NCBI RefSeq assembly: GCF_000003815.2
Contig: NC_049994.1
Coordinates: 17,357,502-17,400,001, forward strand
Source of the DNA: Branchiostoma floridae
Taxonomy: Eukaryota > Chordata > Leptocardii > Amphioxiformes > Branchiostomatidae
Reading direction: 5' to 3'
Length of the DNA: 42,500 nt
Position numbers and translations under genes: made by a program. The notes below the pieces were generated by a model, which was not told the origin of the DNA, did no database searches, and saw only the letters and a list, made by a program, of their open reading frames with translations. This document shows, piece by piece, positions 1-26,299 of the stretch (positions are counted from its first letter, which is position 1; every line of letters begins with the position of its first letter).

Positions 1-158
1 AGAAAAGAATGATTTTACACTTTGTATGTTTAATGTTTGATATACCTAGTATGAAATCAAAGGATACATATATTATATTTAGTTATAGGTCGCAGTGAGA
101 GTGCATCGCGATCGCCGTCTAGGGGAAAAGGGGGCCTTAGTAGCAGTTATAGCCGCCA

Positions 159-354
159 TTAAGCCCCGTTTACAAATCAAGAATTTAACTCGGCCGAGTT
201 GTCAGCGAGCTCTAAATTACGAGGAGGTATGACCCTGATGCCGACGAAGAAACTCTGCTATTTATTCGTAGGTATCAGGGTCATACCTCCTCGTGATTTA
301 GAGCTCGCTGACAACTCGGCCGAGCTAAATTATTGATTTGTAAAGGGGACTTAA
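159..354. mobile_element. TTAA-target hairpin miniature element
   Basis: Element 163-350 is flanked by TTAA at 159-162 and 351-354. Its arms are near-perfect inverted repeats: GCCCCGTTTACAAATCAA at the left end matches the reverse of the right end, and the pairing continues through AACTCGGCCGAGTTGTCAGC to a loop at about 240-273. TTAA duplications are typical of piggyBac-type transposition. No coding capacity. Confidence 0.75.
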
Positions 355-808
355 TCACTTACGTGTCACGGTGCACATTGCGCTGCAACGTACTAGTATA
401 CAGTATCATACGATCCAACTTTGTAGCTTCGCATTATAATTGCACACGCCGGATAATTGCACGAAATACGCTTGGTCTTTAGGAGTTTTGAAGACAACAC
501 TTTTCGTTTTGAATGAATGAATGGGGGGAAGTTTCCACTAAAAGGCACAAAACGTCGCAAGAGTAAAGAACGCACAGCGCGAAAAAAATACGCATAAACT
601 GACAAGAAAAGAGGCAATAATGACCAAGGTCAAATCAACAATTCAGCATAATAACAGTTGCATTCATCAGGCTGTGGTATGTCAAGGACAAGTTTTAACT
701 TTACCATCCCTCGTTTTGTAAAGTATTTTCTAACAGTTCGTCTTATTGTTGCCATTCTCTTTTTGTCATCTAAAAGGGTATGTTTCAACCGTATTTTTGT
801 TTCGAACA
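355..808. other. No gene seen
   Basis: AT-rich sequence with only short unsupported reading frames and a few GAATGAATG runs. No splice-bounded exon or repeat was identified. Confidence 0.5.
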
Positions 809-1109
809 TACGAGGGGCGGTCAATAAGTAATGCCCCTGACCCATTTTCCATAGTAGAAGATTAATGAAACTCGGCACAGTTATTAGTCTTTCTCTTCAT
901 AGGAACCACACTCAACTGGTTCCATTTCACACATGGTCCATTTGCACCTGACTCAGTTCAAAGACCAGTAAATCAGAAACCATAATTAGTTCAGAGCTGT
1001 TTTTTGCAACAAAACCTATAAAGATATGAATCATTACACATACAAAATTTCATCTAGATCAGACGACTGGAAGTGGGTCAGGGACAATACTTATTGACCG
1101 CCCCTCGTA
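809..1109. mobile_element. Mariner-like miniature element with TA duplication
   Basis: Ends CGAGGGGCGGTCAATAAGTA (from 811) and TACTTATTGACCGCCCCTCG (to 1107) are inverted repeats that extend to GTGGGTCAGG/CCTGACCCA. Both are flanked by TA. The ACGAGGG-GTTCAATAAGTA style of terminus is known from mariner-family transposons. At about 297 bp it is non-autonomous. Confidence 0.7.
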
Positions 1110-2384
1110 GTTCTCTTAGCTGTAGAGATATCTGATTTTAACTTCATGATACTTCATGGTACGTGATTCCAGTTTATATACAGTATCCTATGCAATATAC
1201 GTCTCTTATCAAAGTCAGTTTATACATAGTAACTTAAACAATCTGCGCATTCTTATCAAAGTGTCCAGTGTTATGTCTAAGATCCATTCCGAGGGGTCAT
1301 CGAAGAAAAATGGAGACATAAACAAAGACTTAAGCATAACAAACGTCATCCTACAAACAACAGACACTGACCTATATTCTTCAAGCAGAGGTTGATGGAA
1401 AAAATAGTGACCTTTTTTCTTATATGCCGTCTCTTTCTGTCAGCTACCCCCTTACTTGGAGGTTAACGGTTATATCGTATGTATGAATGTATCTCTACGC
1501 TCATTTTTTATGGTGACCCAGCGGGTAAATATCACACTAAACTATAATGGTATTCTGCATGCATTCTTCAGTATTACCCCTATATCCACCGCAGTTAGTC
1601 TGGCTGAGATGAAAGTTTGCAGGTCTCAGAATCGGGCAGACCTGACCATAGCAGGCTGTCTCAGTCTCAGGACCTTTTTGTCGTTTTTATGTCGCTCATA
1701 ATACATTCTTGCTCAGTTGCTGGTCATTTCTTTTTGAACTGGTTCGCTTGTGACACGACCCAGAAATGGCCAGCAAAAGGGGAGTAGCGCCCAAAGAGCC
1801 CCCTATGGAGGCCAGGACAAACGCGAGTGAGTTCGCCCTAATGTCCGCGGACCTCTGTTAGCACTCAATTTGGTAAACTATATCTATTTACAGTGCAACA
1901 TACACAGTACTGGTACCCATAAATACACAAATAAGTTGCCATGGGATTTCAGTCAGTCTAACTTTCGCCGACCGGCCAGTTCACTCCTAGGCCCACCAGA
2001 CTTTTAAAGCTAACTTGGCCTAAGTCCCCTATTACTATTTGGCCAGGCCGGAGTCTGGCAGAGACTACACCGGTGCCATGATTTTATCGCCCTGCTGTCC
2101 ACCGACCTCTGTGAGCACCATTGTCCTCCTTATCCGTTATCGTCTGCGAGAGAACTCCGCGTCGCTGAGAAACCCGAGCGATTGTGCGAGAAGTGGCGGA
2201 GACGAAGCCAAGGCGCCGAAAATCTCCTTCTGGGCTCCGCGGGGCTTGTTTACTGTCCGCACCACCCTCTCGACTGGCGGGGGGTTTGTCAACAATCTCA
2301 AGGGCTTTAGCTCCCCTTTCCTGTAATACATGTAGACACCAGGATACGCTGGCAATGGTAAATTTTAGGCTAATAGGGAAAATA
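1110..2384. other. No confident gene; SINE-like motif and a GC-rich pocket
   Basis: A motif ACAGTGCAACATACACAGTA at 1890 recurs in variant form at 5779 and 6422, near a SINE. At 2060-2330 a GC-rich pocket is open on both strands (for example 2137-2355 minus), but no splice sites, motif or repeat identify it. Everything else is low-information AT-rich DNA. Confidence 0.4.
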
Positions 2385-2425
2385 ATGAATGAATGAAGAC
2401 CTTTATTGTACGTTTTTGCCCAAGC
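2385..2425 (-). mobile_element. 3' end of a non-LTR retrotransposon with (ATTC)n tail
   Basis: On the minus strand the sequence ends ACAATAAAGGTCTTCATTCATTCATT: an AATAAA box followed by a short tetranucleotide tail. This is the usual 3' terminus of CR1/L2-type elements. The upstream body toward 2700 is not recognisable as reverse transcriptase. Confidence 0.35.
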
Positions 2426-2982
2426 GAGCTAAGTAAAGAGCATACATCATAGATCTAGTCTAACACAGAAATTCCTCTTCTTCTCGCTTCTTGGTAATGG
2501 TGAAATGCTAGGATTGTATATGTTTCGTACGCTGGAAGATTGTAAAATTTTAGTCAAATATGATTTGGAAAATAATTGTTGGCTCAAGCACGGGAAATGT
2601 CGTAAATTCAATATGATCCAACATGTAAAAACACAATTGAAAGACAAAACACACAAGCCTTACAAAACACACTTCTTTATCAAATAAATTCTTTAAAAGA
2701 AATAAAAAGGACAACAAATTGGTCGCTCAATTAACGTTCGTTGCCAAAGTAAAAATGGGACATTACGGATTTCAACAGACACTTTGTCTTTGACTATTCC
2801 GTTTTTCCGTCTTGCTTCCACAATTATCTGCTTGAAAAAATCCCCTCAATTGAGGACGAGAAAAGAATAAATAGAAGAAGGCAGTCTTGATTCAACATTG
2901 AATATGTCCATATATATGTACTAGTATTCTTAAGCTTCTTCAACGTTGACTTCATCTATACATATGTATTCTTAATACACAG
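2426..2982. other. No gene seen; AT-rich
   Basis: Short frames on both strands (for example 2447-2656 minus) show no domain. The region may be the eroded body of the retrotransposon whose tail lies at 2385, and it runs into the first recognised acceptor. Confidence 0.4.
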
Positions 2983-18565
<15,583 letters not shown>

Positions 18566-19049
18566 AAAACCTGGACAAAATTTTCAGTGCAATATCGAAT
18601 CTCCGTGATGTCTGTGCCAGAGATAAAATGGCGTCGTTGGCCATGGCAGTGAACTATGACCTGTGACGTACTGGGTGCTCACTCCTATGGAACAGCGCCG
18701 CCTGTGGATTTACGTGAGAACTGCAGGAGTCACGACAACTCGGCAGTGCAAGAGGCCGTTTAATCTGCTGACGTCATTCCCAGACAGCTTTTGCGAAAAG
18801 GACTTTTGGCGGGAAAACTTCAGGAGACATTTTTAGCTGCGGTATCAGTAATAACGCCAGGAGGCGCTTCTGGATGGAAAGCATCACCTCCACGTTGCTA
18901 CCACCCAACAGAGAGAAAGAACGACACACATTCTACGACAGTACGAGGGCGAGCTGATGAGTTTCTCTTTTAAATGGATCTAGCTTCAGTTTTACTGATC
19001 TATGACTGATTCCGATGAACAAGAGTGATTGACATGATTATTTTCTCAT

Positions 19050-19352
19050 CTCCAGGCAAATTCACCGGTGCCATTAGTTAGTATCAAAGCTAGCCAAGGA
19101 GTATACCCTAGTCTCCAAGCAGACTCTACGGTGCCTTAAGAGATCAAAGCTGGCAAAGGAGTATAGCCGGCCAAAGGGAGTCAAACGGGCACCTGGTGCC
19201 GCTACGCTTAGTCCCTTGCCAGCTTTGATACTATTTCTAAGGCATCGTAGGGTCTGCTTGGAGACTAGTATACCCTTCCAAAGGGGTCAGCCTGCTATAC
19301 TCCTCGACTAGCTTTGATACTATCATACGGCACTGGTATATATGCCTTGAGA
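19050..19352. mobile_element. Older hAT-like element of family A, host of a nested insertion
   Basis: Outer arms GTATCAAAGCTAGCCAAGGA (19081) and the reverse of TCCTCGACTAGCTTTGATAC (ending 19320) pair. More degenerate matches to family A termini extend to about 19050 and 19352. The element is split by the insertion at 19109-19267. Confidence 0.6.
19101..19275. mobile_element. hAT-like family A element nested in its relative, 8-bp duplication
   Basis: Element 19109-19267 starts TAGTCTCCAAGCAGACTC and ends GGGTCTGCTTGGAGACTA. GTATACCC flanks both sides perfectly (19101-19108 and 19268-19275). The 8-bp duplication and TAG/CTA ends fit hAT transposons. 159 bp, no coding capacity. Confidence 0.85.
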
Positions 19353-19479
19353 TTGATTATTTTCCGGTTTTTACATCGTTGTCCATAGTTTCATTGAAAA
19401 CAAATTACCAGATGTGTATGACATGATTCTGCCGCCGTCTCCTTTTGCAATAAAAGTTGACGGTCCTTCCCCCTCAAAT

Positions 19480-19750
19480 TTTCTCAATGGTAGATCCCAG
19501 GCCAGATATCAATTTCGCCCCACACTCACCAGCAATATCACGCCTGGGTAGATACCTATGGGCAGGGCGAAACCAATCCGTCTGTGGGGGGTGGAGCAGA
19601 AGATCCAGTTCGCGTTCAAGTTTACTGAAAACCCGCGGGACTTCAACAAACCGCCGCGAGGATACAAATGTATCAGGTTTCACCCATTCACCAGACCGGG
19701 TTGTGGTGGCAACTCGGCACTGTTTAGCCGATCTGTGAGCGTGTGTTGAT
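19480..19750. other. GC-rich pocket open on both strands, unassigned
   Basis: Two overlapping plus frames and one minus frame (19474-19683) stay open. The plus frame from 19558 contains EQKIQFAFKFTENPRDF and ends at a GTGAGC. I recognise no domain, and no good acceptor defines an exon. Confidence 0.25.
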
Positions 19751-20440
19751 TTTCAATGACTTCTGCATATGTTTTATATTTATCATATTTCATAAACACA
19801 ATAAAACAAGAAACGAAAATGAATGTTCACGTATCAACGACTTTATTGTGGATTTTTCTTTAAATTCTACAGAATACAACGTTTAATATATGAGCGTATA
19901 AGACTCAATCACTATGTCTACCCAGCTATATTCTTGCTAGACTTCTTCCATGGCTAAAGGTTTTTAGTCGGTTTTCTCAAATTTAAACAAAGTCTAAAAC
20001 ACTATCTAGTGATTTTTCCTCGAAACATCCTAATAGAATTGTCTTACGTTGATAGTCTTTGCTTAATGTCATGTTGCTCCGGGTAAAGGACGATACATGT
20101 ATATGTATAATGTCACATATTTCTAGTTTACAAGTCTTAAACTATAAAATCTTTATGAGAAAGTTTGCATAATTCACACGACAACGACACCATACTGACG
20201 AACTTTAACGTATAACGTTATTTCCAATCTGCAACAATTGTCATAGCAAGCTTTACACGAAACAGAATAATGGATATATTGTTACCCTGTATTCGTTTCC
20301 ATTGCAGTACTGAAAGTGAGACATAGCTAGTGATCGTAGCGGTTGTTGAAAGACAATTTTAGGGGACAGAAAAATAGATATAAAACTTACCCAAGATGAC
20401 AGTACACTGGGATCGGGATGACAGCAACTCGTTCCCACAA
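19751..20440. other. No gene seen
   Basis: AT-rich intergenic-looking sequence with AATAAA-like motifs (for example near 19799) and no exon signature. Confidence 0.45.
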
Positions 20441-20444
20441 CAAC

Positions 20445-20750
20445 ATGGCGGATCGTCCGTCCAGTAAAGTCGTAAGTTCGCTGTTTGTTGTCTTGTTTTT
20501 GTTTGTTGTTGTTTTGTCCTCGCGCGGAAAAGAGAGCAACTCCATGACAGTGTTCCCGAGGTTCCACAGTCACGGAACGGCTCTCCCCTCCGCACAGAGG
20601 GAGATGGAACACTGCCGGCTGGGTGACCTTGGGGAGGGGGAGGGGGGCAGAGAACAATTCACTCACATTTTGAAGGATATTAAACCACATGGATATGACA
20701 AAGCAATGCATGGGGATACTCACCTTTCTGTGTATAGTCAAATCTTATAA
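20445..20750 (+). CDS. Candidate signal-peptide exon or small secreted protein (weak)
   Basis: ATG at 20445 sits in ACAACATGGCGG, a good initiation context. The frame starts MADRPSSKVVSSLFVVLFLF and continues VVVLSS, a basic N-region plus hydrophobic core typical of a signal peptide, then a polar region. The frame stays open to a TAA at 20748-20750, giving about 101 residues, but it could instead splice at the weak GTGACC near 20624 (phase 1). No downstream partner exon was found. The GC content is higher than in the surroundings. A longer minus frame (20253-20741) overlaps it but looks like a shadow. Confidence 0.3.
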   Translation: MADRPSSKVVSSLFVVLFLFVVVLSSRGKESNSMTVFPRFHSHGTALPSAQREMEHCRLGDLGEGEGGREQFTHILKDIKPHGYDKAMHGDTHLSVYSQIL

Positions 20751-21257
20751 TCAAATGTTAGTGGTCGGGTTGAGCCATTTGAATACAATAATCTAATTTA
20801 GCATAACATACTATGAGTACGAGTGTCTAGTGAAAGTACAGTCTATACATTGTATCATAAGATCTCATAAGTTCAGTAGATTCGACAGTTTCACTGTGTC
20901 AGTGTTTAACCAGGATTGTGCTATTCTATATCACATGCATCAAACATCACAAAGGTATACACATGATCATGAGGGACATATAACGACATTACAGGGTAAC
21001 ATTCTATTGTCTTCCTCACCTGTTGTCGCGAGTGGGACCTTCTGTAAGTTCCTAAGTGCTATCTCTAAGGGTTGCTCCATCGCTAAGAACACGTAAGGAG
21101 TTTTCATTTGCCGCTTTTCATACAAAGATGCCTTTTTGTTAAGGCGTGCAATTCGTCTTACTTGGAACTGTGCACGAAATATTTCGGTGAAATCTTGTCT
21201 GAAGTTTTTAAAGTTTTTTTTTTCCAAAGCGGAATCGCCAAAGAATTTTGCAACAGC
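20751..21257. other. No feature recognised
   Basis: AT-rich sequence with unsupported short frames. Confidence 0.4.
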
Positions 21258-21570
21258 TGCTTGGTTATGAATGAATGGCGAAAGCTAAACTCTTTGAGAT
21301 GAATAAATTGTTATCTTAAGATGCCCCAGAGCTTTGGAAAAATATAGATACCTTCACCCATATATGACAGTAAATGGTGCAAGAGTAGACGCACATTCTT
21401 TAAAACAACTTTCTGCTTGGTTATGAATGAATGGCGAAAGCTAAACTCTTTGAGATGATTAAATTGTTATCTTAAGATGCACTAGAGCTTTTGACAAATT
21501 TAGATACTCTCAACCGTATGACAGTAAACGGAGAAAGAGTAGACACACATTCTTTAAAACAACTTTCTTT
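21258..21570. repeat. Tandem duplication, 157-bp period
   Basis: CTTGGTTATGAATGAATGGC starts at 21260 and 21417. Both copies continue through GAAAGCTAAACTCTTTGAGA, AAATTGTTATCTTAAGATGC and ACATTCTTTAAAACAACTTTC with about ten differences. Confidence 0.85.
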
Positions 21571-22794
21571 CTTGGCGCCAAAAAAGCGCGAAATCGCCGA
21601 TATTTGTTTGGCGATGTAGACCATTGTCCTCGCCCCAAACACGGCCCGGCGTGTCCAGCAGTGGTGACAACGGGTGTGCTTATGTTTAGTCCTGTCCATT
21701 GTGTGGATCAAAGAAAGTGTTTTCTTCCACCGGCGGGTTAGATTCAACCGGCCGCGGTTGAAGGGAGGGAGCCCGGCTGACTTCAGCGGGATGGTATGGG
21801 GGGAATGTACGGATTTTGCAGGGGGATGGGGTGATGGCATCTCCGAGCAGATGTGAGAGGGAAACATTTTACAAAAAAGTTATCAACTGTCCCCTCCGTC
21901 GACCAGCTCAGCATTTCTTTTAATAAAAATTAGGGGGAATTACAGGTGGCCACATCTTAACTGAGCGTCAGTCTGGTATACAGTAAATACAAGTTAAACA
22001 TAAACAGTTGATATTCAACGGTTAGATGGACGGTATCGTTAGAAAGCATTGTAAATTTTCCAATGTAACAATTTGTCTGTCAGTATGCAGCTTTCAGGCT
22101 TTCTTAGAAAAAAATGATAATCTTAGACAATTCCGAAGTTAGGGTTTTCAAGGGACCAAATTTAAGTCCTCAAATACGGATTTTGTACCTAAAAACGAAA
22201 TACAAAGACCTGCTCTTTTCTTATTTTAGTTTTTACCTGTTTCATGTGAAGACGTATAAATCAAAGCACTGCGTGATTTAGTTTTTGTGGTTTCCTCTAG
22301 CAGCTATGGAGAACCCCTCAAGTGAAATAATCCGATAAGTCTCTCATCTGTGAAGGGTTTGAAACACAAGACCGCTAATTATTCTACACAACCTCTTACT
22401 AAATCCTCCCAACCTCTCTCTGCTACTAACCAAAGCTGAACGGGTGTTTTCTCTACTAATTAACAATCAGATTATAAAACGACACGGGTGTCTAACATAA
22501 ACTGTACAGAGTAACTAGAGATACAGTTTACAGTAACAATTAAGTTTGTTAGATGAGTATGAGACACTACTACTACTACTGAGCGGATCGGCACTCGTAC
22601 ACTGTTTACGTCGCTTGAAATGGATACTCCTAAACCACAGGGCACACTTGAGAGGCGGTTAATCAAATTTACTCTATTTAAGGAGAATGGGAGCTGAAGT
22701 CACTACAAAACTAACGGACGGAAGCATGGTAGGATTTTACTAGCGGTTGGGAAAGGAGCTATGAGGAGTGTATGTCTGAAGACTGAAGTTCTTA
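21571..22794. other. No gene seen
   Basis: Includes a GC-rich stretch at 21630-21870 with no exon-like boundaries and a short (ACT)n run at 22566. Otherwise AT-rich. Confidence 0.4.
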
Positions 22795-22990
22795 CAATGA
22801 TTTACCTGCGTGTGGGTTCCGTTGCGTCCGTCGGCTCTGTATTTGCGTCATCGGAAGTTGGCTCACCTGTGGGTTCAGAGAAAAGGCGACTGTAGAGAGA
22901 GAGGATACAAGATGGCGGCCTTACCTGCGGCTTACCTGTTGGCTCACCTGTGCCACCAGGTGTGGCGCGCAAACGTACCTGCCGATTGAA
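22795..22990. other. Cluster of donor-like motifs (minus) overlapping an ATG context (plus)
   Basis: On the plus strand ACAAGATGGCGGCC at 22908 opens MAALPAAYLLAHLCHQ, followed by a CAG|GTGTGG donor-like site at 22960. On the minus strand the same bases give three near-consensus 5' splice sites within 25 nt (CAGGTGAG, CAGGTAAG, CAGGTAAG) and two more downstream (CAGGTGAG near 22862, CAGGTAAA near 22804). A minus frame reads EPTGEPTSDDANTEPTDATE. Neither strand has a partner exon. Confidence 0.25.
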
Positions 22991-23640
22991 CTGTGCGGGG
23001 AACCCGAGTCACCGCCTACAACGCACCACGCGCCTTTCATGCTCACCCACTGTAGCCGGCCCGGCCTCTCTCGTGTCGCACAGGTAACTCCATCCGCAGA
23101 CATTTGTTTATGCTTTAGAAAATCGGGCAGTGGGCGGCCTTTACACGTTTTACCTGTGCCTCCTTTCACGGGGAAAGTTCGTTATAACACAACAGGGGAC
23201 CGCTCAGGTCAGGGAAGGTCCACTAATTACAACGGTTCTACACAAGTTAATGAAGTAATGATTGCGACATGGGGAAGGGGTGGGGCAGTTTATGAGTTGG
23301 AGTAGAGACAAAGGGTAGGTCTTAATGAAACATTCCTCTGTAGAGGCTGTTAAGGACACGGTAGATCGGGTAGGGGTGAACAATAGGAGAATACAGCGGT
23401 GTGTTCACGATAGACTGAGCCTGAAGACACCACGGGTTGGGCCCGACCACACGATACCCGCGGCGCAAGTCAGGCGGGAAAAGGAAGGCATGTTGCTACA
23501 ATAACCATTGTTGGGAGGGGCATTCCGCCGTATTCTGCACGGCAGTTCGGCGTGACTATCCCACATTCCGCGCAAGGAGACCCCCCAAATATGTCTGTGG
23601 GAAGAAGAAAAACGGGACCGCTATTTTCCCGCCAATGGTA
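22991..23640. other. No gene seen; moderately GC-rich
   Basis: Open frames exist (23039-23305 and 23437-23661 plus), but without known motifs, splice context or repeats. Confidence 0.35.
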
Positions 23641-23965
23641 GCATTTAGTTTACTATTTTAGCGTCTATCTTGCGAATATTGTTTAAAACTTTAAAATTTA
23701 GCTCATTGGATTCTCAAATTCTAGACCATAAGTATCCTAAATATATTTATCTATAATAGTTTACAGTTTGCTGCACGTCTTGCGAATATTGTTTTAAAGC
23801 TTGAAGTCTTAGCTCATTGCATTTTCATATTTCTAGACCAAAAATATCCAAAATATATGTACTGTATCTTATTAACGTTTTCCCACCAACGGCAGTGGCT
23901 TTGTCGTCGAAACAATTCGTTGCAGTGCTACTATAGTTGGATTGGGTAGTCCGTGATACCTATAC
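23640..23965. repeat. Dispersed repeat, copy 1 (with internal duplication)
   Basis: Contains two related subunits (CTTGCGAATATTGTTTAAA at 23670 and CTTGCGAATATTGTTTTAAA at 23780), each followed by TTAGCTCATTG and TCTAGACCA. It then has AACGTTTTCCCACCAACGGC through AGTCCGTGATACC. Copy 2 is at 26430-26735. Family unknown. Confidence 0.75.
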
Positions 23966-25369
23966 TTGCATACTTGCATTCCTCAAAAAGAAATGTTTCA
24001 ACTGAACTATGGGATCTCACCAATGCGTGCGGTCTAGTTACATCAAGAAATTGGATAAGAGCTCATTCAAACCGGAAAATTTTACTACACTGTCCCTCTT
24101 AAGACAAAACGCGTACGAATAAACTGGAGAATATAACCGCTAAGCAATAAATGAAACATTGAATTAGATTACACATTTGGACCTGTCAATATTAGAATAT
24201 TCATCTGATTTTTAATTGAAGAAAACCCGATGCGCACTTTGAAATGTCAGTTTAAAAAGAGCCTTAGTCTTTATTCAAACTTGTACGCGTCCCGATCTAA
24301 CCTTACTAATAATTACAACGTCGTACCGCACATCAAAGGGACCGGAAAAAGTAATTAGACTGGTTACGGACTCGAACATGGCTCGTTTGCATTCAGTGGA
24401 CGCCAAGTACAAGATGATTTGCTGTGTCGCGATCATTTGAAGTTCACTAGTTTCCCCATAAAATGGGAGAGCGGCTTCCATGAATAAAGATAGCCACTTC
24501 TATCATGAATATTGGCAATTATAACACGATTGAACTGAACTGAACTGATAACACAATGCCGCGAAGAAATTTCCAAATTTTACAACCAAGTCAAGTAAGT
24601 CAAGTCAAGTGCATAAAAGTAGTAAACGGAATACTATTGAAATGATACTGAAATTAAGAAGTTAGAAAATGATATTTCATTTTTTTCCGTTCCATGACAA
24701 GAGACCTATATTTCAGCTTGTTAAAATTAATAGATAGAATAAAGCTTATTGCTAAGCATATTCAACTAAGTCATTCCAATTCGTTATACTCATTTTTAGC
24801 ACTCTAAACAAAATGAGAGAAGTGTCAGTGAAACCTGAAAAGTGAAACCTGTGCAATAGAGAGTACGGCCGGTGTTTTCACGTGGAAGAAACAGCCTAAG
24901 CCGGCAGCAAACTGTTTATAGGAAACCCAACCCGACCGCCTTAGGCGAAGGCTTACCGCAATAACGTTACGGTAGCGGCATCGCACCGCTAGCCCCGCTC
25001 ATAATCCCCGACAACTTCTGTACCGGCTCACCGCCAGCTTGTCTTCGGTCTCCAGCTCACTCATCCCCGAGAAGATTACGGAAGCCTTCCGATGGTTTTG
25101 TCGTGAGGTTACGGCGCGGTAACATTGGTCGTATGTTGTCATATGATTTTGATGGAATTTTTAAGCAAACTGTGACAGAAACAACCACCTGCACTGCTAT
25201 AATACTGACTTTCAAGTAACGAAACAGTGAATTTTTGTACGAAACGTGCACGACTAATCCAAAATGCTCAGGACCTGCGATTGTAGGACAATCGTACGAT
25301 TAATAGACCAATATAAGACCATAGTCCATAAGGAAGTTTTTAACCTACCTGTTCCTATTTGATCGTTTG
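23966..25369. other. No gene seen; short tandem runs
   Basis: GAACTGAACTGAACTGA near 24530 and CAAGTCAAGTAAGTCAAGTC near 24590 are short tandem runs, perhaps retrotransposon tails. The rest is AT-rich apart from a GC-richer patch at 24950-25090 without exon signals. Confidence 0.4.
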
Positions 25370-25660
25370 TCTCTTCAGCGTAATTTGTCATCTGCACCTG
25401 CATTGGTCAACTGGTTTAACCGCTCTTCAGCGTAACCGGTGTTCCAAGCACCCAGGGACAACTGGTCATTCTATAAAACAAGGTGTCGGCCTAAGAGCTG
25501 CATATTTAACGGCTAGCTTTGTTTAAAAAGTATCCAATGAAGAGGCCCCTACCTTTGGTCCGTTTCCAAAACACGGTCGGGCCCTTCTAACGTTATCAAC
25601 AACCACCATCTGCCTAAACGGGGTTAAACTCCTCAAAGCCGCGCTCGGGTGGACATTGTA
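25370..25660 (-). mobile_element. Decayed CR1-like retrotransposon 3' end
   Basis: On the minus strand the frame ends KVGASSLDTF then stop, matching STVGASSLNSF near the end of the better copy at 28017-28529. Its downstream sequence carries TTACGCTGAAGAGCGGTTAA and TTACGCTGAAGAGAC, the same unit as in the minisatellite at 26940-27320. Heavily mutated. Confidence 0.5.
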
Positions 25661-25864
25661 AGAGTTACGAATACAAGGAGCCCGAACAAGTGTACCCCGA
25701 TACTCGCGGACAAAGGCCGAGCTGTGTTGCGAGCCTAAACAACACGGCAGCGTGTGAATGAGTAAGGAAAGCCGATATGGAACCGCTGGATTACAGAAGC
25801 TCCAAACCGTGCAGCGTGCAGACCGCTTCACTGGTTATAAATGGGTGGGGACGCTACGGTAGGA

Positions 25865-26095
25865 GGTGTACTGTAGCCTCTATCAGGCTCCCCGGGGCGC
25901 TGGAAAAATAGTAGAAATTGGCCAAATAAGACAGAAAACACACCAGAGGAGCTGGCTGGCCGAGGAGCACAGATTGCGACCTTAGATACCTGTACTCCTC
26001 GGCCAACCAACTCCTCTGGTGTGTTTTCTGTCTATTGGCCAATTTCTACTATTTTTCCAGCGCACTGTGGAGCCTGGTACAGGCTAGGTGTGCTG
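25865..26095. mobile_element. hAT-like long hairpin element
   Basis: TAGCCTCTATCAGGCTCC at 25874 pairs with GGAGCCTGGTACAGGCTA ending 26086. The pairing extends through GGAAAAATAGTAGAAATTGG and ACACACCAGAGGAGCTGG to a loop near 25972-25998. GGTGTACTG and GGTGTGCTG (25865 and 26087) flank it as a near-perfect duplication. A decayed relative is at 6946. Confidence 0.75.
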
Positions 26096-26299
26096 TGGAC
26101 GGAAGAATGTCTGAAGGCAATGGTGCTGGGTGTAGGAGAAACTGGGCCCGGGAAGCGGAGACGGGTCCCTTACACACGGTTGGGCGGGCGTCCATAGAGA
26201 GGGTCCCGCGGAAGGGATACCCGTGCTCCGATAGGTGCAACGGAGCGTGGTGGCTCTAACCGCCACGGGGTTGGTTTTCACAGGTGCGGGACCGTTTAC

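Larger units (their letters stand above)
18566..19454 (+). other. Probable 3' UTR with AATAAA at 19449
   Basis: No convincing frame continues after the stop. The first canonical AATAAA downstream is at 19449-19454. The interval carries the nested hAT-like elements at 19050-19352, which would then be part of the transcript. The true polyadenylation site is not determined. Confidence 0.35.

Noticed and set aside
2039-2355. First exon with signal peptide for the mosaic gene
   Set aside because: No hydrophobic core after an ATG and no phase-1 donor; both strands are open because the pocket is GC-rich.
20253-20741. 162-codon minus frame
   Set aside because: Longest minus frame of the area, but it has no motif and overlaps the better plus candidate with an ATG context and signal-like segment.
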